Of a stretch of DNA of 22,032 nucleotides, positions 14,398 through 21,927 are shown piece by piece. How positions within the stretch are numbered: position 1 is the first letter of the stretch; the number at the start of each line of letters is the position of its first letter. The stretch covers positions 1-22,032 of the forward strand of contig CAUUKX010000028.1 of NCBI GenBank assembly GCA_963545585.1. Direction: 5' to 3'. Under the pieces are notes generated by a model that was not told the DNA's origin, ran no database searches, and worked only from the letters and a program-made list of their open reading frames with translations. Made by a program: the position numbers and the translations under genes. This DNA is from W11650 sp963545585 (lineage in GTDB: Bacteria; Bacillota; Clostridia; Lachnospirales; Vallitaleaceae).

Positions 14398-14403
14398 GGC
14401 GGT

Positions 14404-14505
14404 TGGACAAAGCACATATTCGGATTTTCGTGCCGGTGCCGTCAGGTCGCACGGGGAGTGGAAGAATATGGAAGAATGTATTAAAAACCAAATGGAGGAA
14501 AAAAC
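14404..14505 (+). promoter_or_regulatory. rpsB mRNA leader, possible S2 autoregulatory structure
   Basis: CGTGC at 14429-14433 pairs with GCACG at 14449-14453 around a GC-rich inner loop. Ribosomal protein S2 leaders of Bacillota regulate rpsB, but a match to that motif cannot be confirmed by eye. Confidence 0.3.
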
Positions 14506-15252
14506 ATGAGTGTAATTTCAATGAAACAGCTGTTAGAAGCCGGTGTTCATTTCGGACACCAAACCCGCAGATGGAATCCTAAGATGAAGGAGTACATCTA
14601 CACGGAGAGAAACGGGATTTATATTATTGACCTGCAAAAGACCTCGGTCTTAATCGACAAGGCGTATGATGTAGTCAAAGACATTGTGGCCAGAGGCGGC
14701 GATGTGCTTTTTGTCGGCACTAAGAAGCAGGCACAAGAAGCAATCAAAACGGAAGCCGAGCGCTGCGGCATGTACTATGTCAGCAATCGCTGGCTGGGCG
14801 GTATGCTGACCAACCACAAGACGATTAAGGAAAGAATTAAACGCTTGTACGAATTGGAAGAAATGGAAGCAAACGGTACATTCCAATTGCTGCCGAAGAA
14901 GGAAGTCATGGGACTGCGGGCAGAAATGGAAAAATTGGAAATGAATCTCGGCGGAATTAAGGAAATGGAAAACCTGCCGGCTGTTATGTTTGTGATTGAC
15001 CCGAAAAATGAAGAAATTGCCGTGCGAGAAGCGCATTTGTTGGGGATTCCGATTGTGGCCGTAGTTGATACCAACTGCGATCCGGAGGAAGTGGATTATG
15101 TTATCCCGGGTAACGACGATGCGATTCGGGCGGTTAAGTTATTGGCCGGAATGGTAGCAGATGCCGTTTTAGAAGCAAAGCAGGGTGTCCAGCTGACCGA
15201 TACCGCTGATTATTCTCCGGTAGCGGAAGAACAGGAAAAGATTGACGAATAA
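14506..15252 (+). CDS. rpsB: 30S ribosomal protein S2
   Basis: Component of the small ribosomal subunit near the S1/mRNA entry platform. The 248-residue protein begins MSVISMKQLLEAGVHFGHQT, the classic S2 N-terminal signature, and continues with RRWNPKMKEYIYTERNGIYIIDLQKT, LFVGTKKQAQ, YYVSNRWLGGMLTN and PDAVFVIDP-like AVMFVIDPKNE. The tail (SPVAEEQEKIDE) is acidic. GGAGG lies 7 bases before the ATG. It is followed after 24 bases by tsf, the usual order in bacteria. The gene is normal in length and sequence. Confidence 0.98.
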   Translation: MSVISMKQLLEAGVHFGHQTRRWNPKMKEYIYTERNGIYIIDLQKTSVLIDKAYDVVKDIVARGGDVLFVGTKKQAQEAIKTEAERCGMYYVSNRWLGGMLTNHKTIKERIKRLYELEEMEANGTFQLLPKKEVMGLRAEMEKLEMNLGGIKEMENLPAVMFVIDPKNEEIAVREAHLLGIPIVAVVDTNCDPEEVDYVIPGNDDAIRAVKLLAGMVADAVLEAKQGVQLTDTADYSPVAEEQEKIDE

Positions 15253-15276
15253 GAATAAGCAAGAAGGAGGAAGAAA

Positions 15277-16200
15277 ATGGCTGTAACAGCGCAAATGGTA
15301 AAAGAGCTCAGAGAAATGACCGGCGCCGGTATGATGGATTGCAAAAAGGCTTTAACCGAAACCGACGGCGATATGGATAAAGCAGTTGATTATTTAAGAG
15401 AAAACGGTATGGCCAAAGCGGCTAAAAAAGCCGGCCGGATTGCGGCAGAAGGTATTGTTTTCGTAAAACTTGCGGCAGACTGGAAAATGGCAGTTGCCGT
15501 GGAAGTCAACTCGGAAACTGACTTTGTGGCAAAGAATGCCGAGTTCAGAGGCTTTGTTGAGGAAGTGGCTGATCAGATTTTAGCATCTTCCGCCCAAGAT
15601 GTAGACGGCTTATTAGCGGAACCGTGGCTGAAAGACAACAGCCGGACGGTGGAGCAGGTACTGGCTTCTAAGATTGCGACGATTGGGGAAAACCTGAAAA
15701 TCCGCCGCTTTGAGAAAGTTCCGTCAGCCGGGGCGATTGCTGCCTATGACCATATGAACGGCAAGATTGGCGTATTGGTTAATGCCGAAGCCGACGGTGC
15801 TAACGGCAAAGTTATTACCGTCTTAAAGGATGTGGCGATGCAGGTAGCAGCTTTAAGCCCGCGCTATGTTTCCCGTGAAGAAGTTGATCAGGAATATATC
15901 AATAACGAAATGGAAGTCTTAAAGAATCAGGCGCGTAATGAAAATCCGGGCAAGCCGGAAAATATCCTTGAGCAAATGGTCAAAGGCCGTTTGGCAAAGG
16001 AACTCCGTGAAATCTGCTTGATGGATCAGGCATTCGTTAAGGACGGCGATTTGACGGTGGCTGCTTATTTGGAGAAAATGTCCAAAGAATTGGGCTCACC
16101 GATTAAGGTTAAGAGTTTTGTCCGCTTTGAAACCGGCGAAGGCTTGGAGAAGAAGCAGGAAAACTTTGCCGATGAAGTTGCCAAGCAAATGGGAATGTAG
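15277..16200 (+). CDS. tsf: Elongation factor Ts
   Basis: Guanine nucleotide exchange factor for EF-Tu. The N-terminal UBA-like domain (MVKELREMTGAGMMDCKKAL) carries the first EF-Ts signature, and the core has the second (VAVEVNSETDFVAKN, about residues 69-83), whose TDFV motif inserts into EF-Tu near the Mg2+ site. At 307 residues it is the ordinary long bacterial form with two core subdomains and a C-terminal module. AGAAGGAGGAAG precedes the ATG. It is the last gene of the rpsB-tsf operon; a strong terminator follows, and pyrH and frr, which usually come next in Bacillota, are not here. Confidence 0.98.
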   Translation: MAVTAQMVKELREMTGAGMMDCKKALTETDGDMDKAVDYLRENGMAKAAKKAGRIAAEGIVFVKLAADWKMAVAVEVNSETDFVAKNAEFRGFVEEVADQILASSAQDVDGLLAEPWLKDNSRTVEQVLASKIATIGENLKIRRFEKVPSAGAIAAYDHMNGKIGVLVNAEADGANGKVITVLKDVAMQVAALSPRYVSREEVDQEYINNEMEVLKNQARNENPGKPENILEQMVKGRLAKELREICLMDQAFVKDGDLTVAAYLEKMSKELGSPIKVKSFVRFETGEGLEKKQENFADEVAKQMGM

Positions 16201-16309
16201 TTTGCCTAATTGCAAAAGGAAAGCGAATACTTCTGCTTTTTGAGTAGGATAAAGTGGGGCAAAGTCATAGAAAACTATGATTATGTATGATTGTGGTTAA
16301 TAAAAATGG

Positions 16310-16346
16310 AAAGTGCCGGAAATTTAAAATTTCCGGCACTTTTTTA
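16310..16346 (+). terminator. rpsB-tsf terminator
   Basis: AAAGTGCCGGAAATTT at 16310-16325 pairs with 16327-16342 (inner A/T bases form the loop), followed by TTTTTT. Confidence 0.85.
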
Positions 16347-16352
16347 AATGCC

Positions 16353-16383
16353 AAAAGGGCGAACAGTTTGCGTCCGCCCTTTT
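16353..16383 (-). terminator. Terminator of SLH gene
   Basis: AAAAGGGCG at 16353-16361 pairs with CGCCCTTTT at 16375-16383. On the minus strand it lies 25 bases after the SLH gene stop. Both strands have T-rich ends. Confidence 0.7.
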
Positions 16384-16407
16384 TAAAAGATTTCCTGTTA
16401 TTTCTGT

Positions 16408-17760
16408 TTAAAATTGTTTTTCCTGCATTTCTTTTTCCCGGCGTTCTTTTTCTTGTTTTTCTTTCTTTTCTTTCTCTTCCTGCTCTTTCATTGCTTGTCT
16501 GGATTCCTCGGCTTGTTTTTGTTCCCGTGCCAGCATTTCCGGTGAGCCGTAGCCGGTGCCATAAGCGGTGCTGGCAATACATTCCATCACTTTGTTATTG
16601 GCATCGACTGCGGCGGCAATATAAAATTTATAAACAGCCGGTTCGCTTTTTTGGGTTTCTTCATTATATAATTCGTAGTCTTCGCTGCCGAAAAAGACAT
16701 AAACGGTTAAACCATTTACCTTGTCTGCGTACTCGTGGATACGATTAACCACCCCGTGTGTGCTGGCGTGGCCATAGCCGCTTTGAATATCGGAATTCAT
16801 CCGAAGAGTTCCATTTTCGTTGGAAAGCGAGAGCGATATGCCGGACCGGTCGCCGTCAGGCTGCCCGTCTTTAAGATACAGACGGCTGCTTTCAAAAAAG
16901 AAATTCCAATCGTCTTTTTTCAGCATCTTATCTTTTGGGTAATAAATGGAATAGGTATAGCTGTCTTTTGTCAAATAAGTGTTGTAAAACTTTTTCGTGT
17001 TTTCTACTTGCACCAGCATTTCTTTATAAGCTTTGGCGTTATAATCATCGGCATTGACAGCCGACAGCTGCGCTTCGGTTAGGACGGGCAGTTTTTGCAC
17101 CTTAAAATCGTCTAATAGTTCATAGTCAGGCTCAAAAACACTGGCAATTTCTGCATCATCTTTAAACTTGTTTGTTTTGGCGGTATCGTAGGCGAGTTTT
17201 GATAATTTTAAAGCGCCGTCGACAGTCTTTGTTTTTAAAGTTTTTGCCAATAGCTCAAACACTTGTCCGCGAATCAGATTGCTGCTGCCGCCTGCGGGGG
17301 CGTCCAGCTTTAAGCCGTATTTTTCTCCGATTTGCTGTGCGGCGTTCTGGAAACTAATGTCTTTGCCATCGTAACCCAGACTTCTTAGGAAAAACAAAGC
17401 GGCTTGATTATAAGTGATTTTTTGCCCCAGTCCAAATTGACCGTTGCCAATGCCGCTGGTCAGTCCTTTGTGATAGGCCAGTTCCACATAGGGGTAAGCC
17501 CAGTGATTAGCCGGTACGTCAGAAAAAGTAGGCTGTGCCGGCAGCGAAAAAGCCTTGTCTGCTTCCGGTGTTTCCGACAAGCGAACTAAGATGGCGGTCA
17601 TTTCCTCACGGGTAATTTCGTCCGCTTCTTTGATATCTCCGTTTGAACCGGAAACGATGCCCAAATCATATAAAATTTGGCCATAGGTTTTAGCTTCGGC
17701 GGGTAGAACAAAGAGGAAACAGATGGTTAAGAAGCAACAGAGTGAAAAGATTTTTTTCAT
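16408..17760 (-). CDS. Secreted SLH-domain protein
   Basis: A 450-residue surface protein. The start is taken at ATG 17760 because AAAGGAGGG lies just before it and it opens a signal peptide (MKKIFSLCCFLTICFLFVLP, cut after AEA at 23). An in-frame ATG 33 bases upstream would bury that site. SLH-like segments cover about 24-62 (YDLGIVSGSNGDIKEADEIT, then REEM) and 77-135 (FSDVPANHWAYPYVELAYHK), with a weaker third to about 185, so the anchor is N-terminal, unlike the BspA-like protein. The middle (about 200-400) is an unrecognised domain. The last 45 residues are a Glu/Lys/Gln-rich helix likely to be coiled coil. Monocistronic with its own promoter and terminator. Confidence 0.85.
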   Translation of the reverse strand: MKKIFSLCCFLTICFLFVLPAEAKTYGQILYDLGIVSGSNGDIKEADEITREEMTAILVRLSETPEADKAFSLPAQPTFSDVPANHWAYPYVELAYHKGLTSGIGNGQFGLGQKITYNQAALFFLRSLGYDGKDISFQNAAQQIGEKYGLKLDAPAGGSSNLIRGQVFELLAKTLKTKTVDGALKLSKLAYDTAKTNKFKDDAEIASVFEPDYELLDDFKVQKLPVLTEAQLSAVNADDYNAKAYKEMLVQVENTKKFYNTYLTKDSYTYSIYYPKDKMLKKDDWNFFFESSRLYLKDGQPDGDRSGISLSLSNENGTLRMNSDIQSGYGHASTHGVVNRIHEYADKVNGLTVYVFFGSEDYELYNEETQKSEPAVYKFYIAAAVDANNKVMECIASTAYGTGYGSPEMLAREQKQAEESRQAMKEQEEKEKKEKQEKERREKEMQEKQF

Positions 17761-17887
17761 AGGACCCTCCTTTGATTTGGTTGTATTAGCCAAGGTCAGC
17801 TTGTTTTTGGGATTCGCAGCAATGCAAAATTACAGACAATGAAGCGGATAGCTTGACATTTTAGGTAAAAATGCCTAACCATTTTTT

Positions 17888-17916
17888 ATTTTAAAGGTTT
17901 TACTCGGATTTGTCAA
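17888..17916 (-). promoter_or_regulatory. Promoter of SLH gene
   Basis: On the minus strand TTGACA (17916-17911) and TAAAAT (17893-17888) have a 17-base spacer, a near-consensus sigma-A promoter. Confidence 0.75.
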
Positions 17917-17980
17917 TTAAAAATTTGATTTAAAGTGTATTTAATGTGGCAAAAGCTTGTGACTTTACCCTGACTTATAT

Positions 17981-18009
17981 TTGCCAAAACGCTAAAAATG
18001 TAGTACAAT
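17981..18009 (+). promoter_or_regulatory. Promoter of rimM-trmD operon
   Basis: TTGCCA at 17981-17986 and TACAAT at 18004-18009 have a 17-base spacer. The -35 overlaps an iteron-like TGCCAAAACGCTAAAAAT. The leader of about 210 bases includes the repeat copy. Confidence 0.6.
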
Positions 18010-18016
18010 TAATACT

Positions 18017-18116
18017 GCGACTTTCTCATGTCCTGCAAAATTAGAACCGTCTTTTTGGGGAAAATTGTCCACCCGGGCAAGCGTGCAGCATTTCAATCGA
18101 GGGAAAGTTGAGTTAA
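18017..18116 (-). repeat. Structured dispersed repeat, copy B (degenerate)
   Basis: Aligned to the reverse complement of 20261-20385, it shares ACTTTCYCATGTYCTGCAAA near its left end, CCACCCGGGCA in the middle (18069-18079) and GGAAAGTTGAGTTA at its right end (18102-18115). The inner hairpin is partly lost. It lies in the leader of rimM. Confidence 0.6.
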
Positions 18117-18224
18117 TGTTTCATCAAGGAGGCAAGTCGCTTTTAAATAGTGCTGTGATTTTTCCCGACAAGGTTTGGCGGGGCGCACTGATCCTTGATA
18201 TTGACGCAGAAAGAGGATAACAAT

Positions 18225-18743
18225 ATGCGGCTCAGTAATGATACCGTGGTAATCGGCAAGATTACAACGACACATGGCTTAAAAGGTGCGGTTAAGGTTT
18301 TGCCGATGACGGAGGACAGCGACCGGTTTTATGATTTGACGCAGGTTATGGCGGAACTGGCCGGCGGCGGGCAAAAGGTGCTGACGGTGAAAACGGTTCA
18401 GCCTTTTAAAGAGGGTTTTTTAATGGAGTTTAAAGAAATTGGCGATATCAATGCGGCGCAGGCCTTTCGCGGTGCGTTTTTGCAGATTCCCCGCAGTCGG
18501 GCCTTAGAGCTGGCGGAAGATGAATATTATATTTTTGAAATTATCGGTGCGGCGGTTTTTACCGATGAGGGCGAATATTTAGGAAAGCTGACCGAAGTGA
18601 TTGAAACTGGCGCCAATGACGTATATGAAGTTACCGCCGAGGACGGCAGCGAGATTTTGATTCCGGTCATTCCCGACTGTGTGCTGGAGGTTGATACCGA
18701 GCGAAAGGTGGTTAAAGTCCATTTACTGGAGGGCATGCGATGA
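18225..18743 (+). CDS. rimM: Ribosome maturation factor RimM
   Basis: Assists 30S maturation, binding S19 and the 16S rRNA head. The 173-residue length is typical. The N-terminal barrel shows VVIGKITTTHGLKGAVKV (about 9-26), the RimM hallmark with HGLKG. The C-terminal PRC-barrel starts near residue 100 (EYYIFEIIGAAVFTDEGEYLG) and holds VYEV and EILIPVIPDCVLEVD. The start is ATG 18225, with AGAGGA 8 bases upstream; an in-frame TTG at 18195 is rejected for lack of a site. The stop overlaps trmD by 4 bases. rpsP and the KH protein gene usually found upstream in Bacillota are not present. Confidence 0.96.
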   Translation: MRLSNDTVVIGKITTTHGLKGAVKVLPMTEDSDRFYDLTQVMAELAGGGQKVLTVKTVQPFKEGFLMEFKEIGDINAAQAFRGAFLQIPRSRALELAEDEYYIFEIIGAAVFTDEGEYLGKLTEVIETGANDVYEVTAEDGSEILIPVIPDCVLEVDTERKVVKVHLLEGMR

Positions 18744-19495
18744 AGTTTCATGTGCTGACTTTGTTCCCGGAGCAAATTGAAAAAGGGCTGTCCGACAGCA
18801 TTTTAAAGCGGGCGATGGATAAAGGGTTGATTACGCTCAATACCGTCAATATCCGGGATTACGCCGATAATAAGTATCATCAGGTGGATGATTACCCCTT
18901 TGGCGGCGGAGCCGGAATGCTGATGCAGGCACCGCCGATTTTCCGGGCCTGCCGGGACTTGCAAAGCAAGGGTGTCGACTTAAAAAGGCTAATTTATATG
19001 TCGCCGCAGGGGCGAACCTTAAATCAGGAAATCGTAAAGGAATTAGCGGCCGAGGAAGAACTGGTTTTTTTGTGCGGGCATTATGAAGGCATCGACGAAA
19101 GAGTGCTGGAAGAATGGGTAACGGAGGAATTATCAATTGGCGATTATGTCCTGACCGGCGGAGAATTGGCGGTTATGGTGGTGATTGATGCGGTCAGCCG
19201 CTATGTGGATGGTGTACTGTCAAACCAAGAATCGGCTGGTGAGGAAAGCTTTGAGAAAAGCTTGCTGGAATATCCGCAGTATACCAGACCAGCTGACTTT
19301 GAGGGGCATAAGGTACCGGAGATTTTGCTGTCGGGGCATCACGCCAAAATCAAGGAATTTCAAAGGCAAAGTGCCATTTTGCGGACGGCTCGCAAGCGTC
19401 CCGACTTACTTGCCGGAGCGGAACTGACTGCGGCGGAGCGGGCGATGGTTGAGGAGTATTTGCGGGAGCATGATTTGGATGCGGAGACGGATTAG
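18740..19495 (+). CDS. trmD: tRNA (guanine-N1)-methyltransferase TrmD
   Basis: Methylates G37 of tRNAs with a preceding G36, preventing +1 frameshifts; SAM-dependent SPOUT enzyme acting as a dimer. The 251-residue protein shows DDYPFGGGAGMLMQAPP (50-66), YMSPQGR (86-92), the knot segment LCGHYEGIDERV (111-122) and SIGDYVLTGGELA (132-144), all standard TrmD motifs; SNQESAGEESF precedes the C-terminal domain with YPQYTRP. The ATG overlaps the rimM stop, coupling the two. rplS, normally next, is replaced by a Tim44-like gene 38 bases downstream. Confidence 0.97.
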   Translation: MKFHVLTLFPEQIEKGLSDSILKRAMDKGLITLNTVNIRDYADNKYHQVDDYPFGGGAGMLMQAPPIFRACRDLQSKGVDLKRLIYMSPQGRTLNQEIVKELAAEEELVFLCGHYEGIDERVLEEWVTEELSIGDYVLTGGELAVMVVIDAVSRYVDGVLSNQESAGEESFEKSLLEYPQYTRPADFEGHKVPEILLSGHHAKIKEFQRQSAILRTARKRPDLLAGAELTAAERAMVEEYLREHDLDAETD

Positions 19496-19533
19496 CGGCT
19501 GATAAAAATAGCAGACAGCAGCAGGAGAGAAAT

Positions 19534-20262
19534 ATGGAAATTTTTGGAATATATATATCCTCGGAGCTTTTGGTGGCGATGATTGTTATTTTGAGTATCT
19601 GGATAGGGGTAACTCATATCTATCGGCGGATTAGGAACAGCGCTTTTGGCTTTCTGATGCGGATGGTGAGCAAGGCTCTGCGTCAGGAAATGGCCGAGGA
19701 CGGCGGTATGGACTTTAAGGAGTACGATATCAAAGAAGAAGTCAAAAAACTGGATCAGGACTTTGACTGGGATGATTTTCTGCGCCGGGTGGAGGACGCT
19801 TTCCGCAAGTATTGCCAGGCGATGAGTGAAAATGATAACCGGCTGCTGAAGTCGTTTGAAACGGATTTGCTGTTTCAGCGGCATAATGCGCTGATTCAAA
19901 CCAATAAAAAGAATAATGTTCGGGATGTGTATAAGATTCATGAGTATTTGGGGGCGAAGATTTTGCAGGCCCGGCAGCAAAAGAAAGGACATTTGACGGT
20001 TGAGGTCAGAGCCAGTATCTGCCGCTACAAGACCAATATGAACGGTACGCTCCTGTCCGGCAATATGACTGACAGCCGTAAGCAGGTTTATCACTTGGAG
20101 TTTTCCAAGGAAAGGGAAAAGCAGGAAAAAAAGGAAAGCATTAATTGCCCCAACTGCGGTGCGCCGCATCTGGTGCAGTCAGCCGGTATTTGTCAATACT
20201 GCGGGACGATGATTGTCACCTTTAAAGACAACTGGCTGCTGTGTGATTTAAAAAATATGTAA
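19534..20262 (+). CDS. Tim44-like membrane protein with C-terminal zinc ribbon
   Basis: A 242-residue protein: one N-terminal transmembrane segment (about 8-28), a basic/acidic linker, a Tim44-like domain (about 75-195, with WDDFLRRVEDAFRKYCQAMS and a final beta sheet) and a zinc ribbon with Cys205-x2-Cys208 and Cys220-x2-Cys223 (CPNCG, CQYCG). Bacterial Tim44-like domains of this type occur in membrane-tethered proteins of unknown role in Bacillota; ligand binding in the cone-shaped pocket is the general idea. GCAGGAGAG precedes the ATG, 38 bases after trmD, so it is likely co-transcribed with rimM-trmD. Its stop codon overlaps the first bases of repeat copy A. Confidence 0.75.
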   Translation: MEIFGIYISSELLVAMIVILSIWIGVTHIYRRIRNSAFGFLMRMVSKALRQEMAEDGGMDFKEYDIKEEVKKLDQDFDWDDFLRRVEDAFRKYCQAMSENDNRLLKSFETDLLFQRHNALIQTNKKNNVRDVYKIHEYLGAKILQARQQKKGHLTVEVRASICRYKTNMNGTLLSGNMTDSRKQVYHLEFSKEREKQEKKESINCPNCGAPHLVQSAGICQYCGTMIVTFKDNWLLCDLKNM

Positions 20263-20385
20263 CTCAACTTTCCTCTGATGCCTGGGCGGTCTGCCCCTGG
20301 TCGAAACGCTTTGCGTTTCTGCCCGGGTGGGCGACCTACCTAAAAAAGACTGTTATAGTTTTGCAGAACATGGGAAAGTTGAGGA
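20261..20385 (+). repeat. Structured dispersed repeat, copy A (MITE-like)
   Basis: About 125 bp bounded by perfect 11-bp terminal inverted repeats CTCAACTTTCC (20263-20273) and GGAAAGTTGAG (20373-20383). Inside is a 7-bp hairpin GAAACGC-TTT-GCGTTTC (20303-20319) flanked by G/C-rich CCCCTGG/CCCGGG tracts. It starts on the stop codon of the Tim44-like gene. Its reverse complement aligns with copy B, and bases 20284-20306 are identical to 22010-22032 in copy C. Confidence 0.7.
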
Positions 20386-20511
20386 TGTGAGTTATAGTTT
20401 GGGAGGCAGAAATATCTGGGTGCTTAACGCATACCGGCGAATGCGCCGGAAGCGGCTTGGAAATGACTTGCCGGAATTGTGACCTATGTGAGATATTCAG
20501 AAAGGAAACCA

Positions 20512-21927
20512 ATGGAGTTTAGTGTTTTACGCCGGAAATATACCGAGCTTTGTTATGAAAGTTATACCAGTCGGCTTCAGCCGGAAGGGCTGGAGCTTTC
20601 CTTTCATTATCGGCTGACAGCGGCGGACGGGGGCAGCATAGCCTTTGCTCATTCGATTCGTTATCAGCTGATGGAAGGGGGAAAGGCTGTGCCGCTGCCG
20701 CTGACGGCAGAACGGCTAAAGGAACTGGAAAATTTGATTTTTCAAATCGGGCTGGCAGAAACAATTAATTATTGGAAACTGGCATGTCCGCCGCGGCTGC
20801 GGCTTGCCTGTGGCCGGCTGCGGCCGGAAGCGGCAGCTTTTTGGCAAAAGCTGTATTATAACGGATTAGGCGAGTTTATTTATATCAATGGTATTCACCG
20901 GCTGACACCGGCAGTAACGCCGGAAAATTGGCTGGAAATTGTTAGTGCGGGCAGCCAGCCTTTGCCGCCGGTCAGCGGGCAGGACTTATGCGGCACATTG
21001 ATTCCGGTCGGCGGCGGCAAGGATTCGGTGGTCAGCTTAGAACTTCTCCGGCCGGAGGCGGCGGATAATCTGCCTTTTGTCATGAGCGCTCCGCAGGCAG
21101 CGTATGATTGTATTGCCATTGCCGGTTATGACCGTTATTTACAGGCGGAGCGGCGGCTGGATCCGCAGCTTTTACGTTTAAATGGTGAGGGCTACTTAAA
21201 CGGGCATGTGCCTTTTTCGGCTATTTTGGCTTTTATCGCCGCTTTGGGAGCGGCCTTAACGCATAAACGCTATATTGCTCTATCGAATGAAAAATCAGCC
21301 AATGAGCCGTCGGTGCCGGGGACGATGTTTAATCATCAGTATTCCAAAACAGTTGAGTTTGAACGGGATTTTACGGCTTATTTTAAGGGGATTATGCCGG
21401 GAATTAAGTATTTTAGCCTGCTGCGTCCCTTATATGAAATTGAAATCGGTCAGGCCTTTGCCGGATACCCGGCCTATCATTCGGTGTTTCGGAGCTGTAA
21501 CCGGGGCAAGAAAACCAATGTCTGGTGTGGCCATTGCCCGAAGTGCTTATTTGTGTATATTATTTTAAGCCCCTATTTGGAGCGGGAAAAGCTAAAGCAA
21601 ATCTTCGGCCGGGACTTGCTGGCGGATGAGGAACTTTGGCCGGTACTGTGCGAACTTTTAGGGCTGGCGGAGACCAAGCCCTTTGAATGTGTCGGTACGA
21701 TTTGGGAGGTGCGCTATGCGCTGGCAAAGGCAGCATCCCGCTATGGTTATTCCATTGGCGGAGCAGATACGCCGGCGCTGATTGAGGCGTTTTTAAAAGC
21801 CGATTTGCCGCCGGCAAAACCGGATGAAAACTATGAAGCCGGCGACTGCCTGCCGGAACAGTTTCGCGGGCGGGTAGAGCGGCTGCATGAACTTCACTTT
21901 CGGCCGACGGCATCGCAATTTGCCTGA
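20512..21927 (+). CDS. MurL-like UDP-MurNAc-L-Ala-L-Glu epimerase
   Basis: A 471-residue cytoplasmic protein resembling MurL, which epimerises the terminal L-Glu of UDP-MurNAc-L-Ala-L-Glu using ATP in peptidoglycan precursor synthesis (with MurD2 adding L-Glu in Xanthomonas). The PP-loop-type motif PVGGGKDSVVSLELL is at about 165-179 (Lys170, Asp171, Ser172), and a cysteine cluster Cys339/Cys342/Cys345 (NVWCGHCPKCLFVY) matches the family's WCxxCPKC-like element. ATG 20512 is chosen because AAAGG lies about 7 bases upstream; a GTG 33 bases earlier has no such site. A murD2-like partner is not in the window. The activity is inferred; it could be another member of the same PP-loop family. The stop touches repeat copy C. 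Confidence 0.7.
   Translation: MEFSVLRRKYTELCYESYTSRLQPEGLELSFHYRLTAADGGSIAFAHSIRYQLMEGGKAVPLPLTAERLKELENLIFQIGLAETINYWKLACPPRLRLACGRLRPEAAAFWQKLYYNGLGEFIYINGIHRLTPAVTPENWLEIVSAGSQPLPPVSGQDLCGTLIPVGGGKDSVVSLELLRPEAADNLPFVMSAPQAAYDCIAIAGYDRYLQAERRLDPQLLRLNGEGYLNGHVPFSAILAFIAALGAALTHKRYIALSNEKSANEPSVPGTMFNHQYSKTVEFERDFTAYFKGIMPGIKYFSLLRPLYEIEIGQAFAGYPAYHSVFRSCNRGKKTNVWCGHCPKCLFVYIILSPYLEREKLKQIFGRDLLADEELWPVLCELLGLAETKPFECVGTIWEVRYALAKAASRYGYSIGGADTPALIEAFLKADLPPAKPDENYEAGDCLPEQFRGRVERLHELHFRPTASQFA

Larger units (their letters stand above)
17761..18224. other. Divergent intergenic region with dispersed repeat
   Basis: It contains the leftward SLH promoter (17888-17916), the rightward rimM promoter (17981-18009) and a degenerate copy of the structured repeat (18017-18116) within the rimM leader. 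A 34-codon frame at 18116-18220 is discussed in the findings. Confidence 0.6.

Noticed and set aside
18195..18224. Upstream TTG start for rimM
   Set aside because: It has no ribosome binding site, and the extension MILTQKEDNN is absent from RimM proteins. ATG 18225 has AGAGGA.
19492..20169. Long leftward frame of 225 codons
   Set aside because: Antisense to the Tim44-like gene, with no ribosome binding site or recognisable domain.
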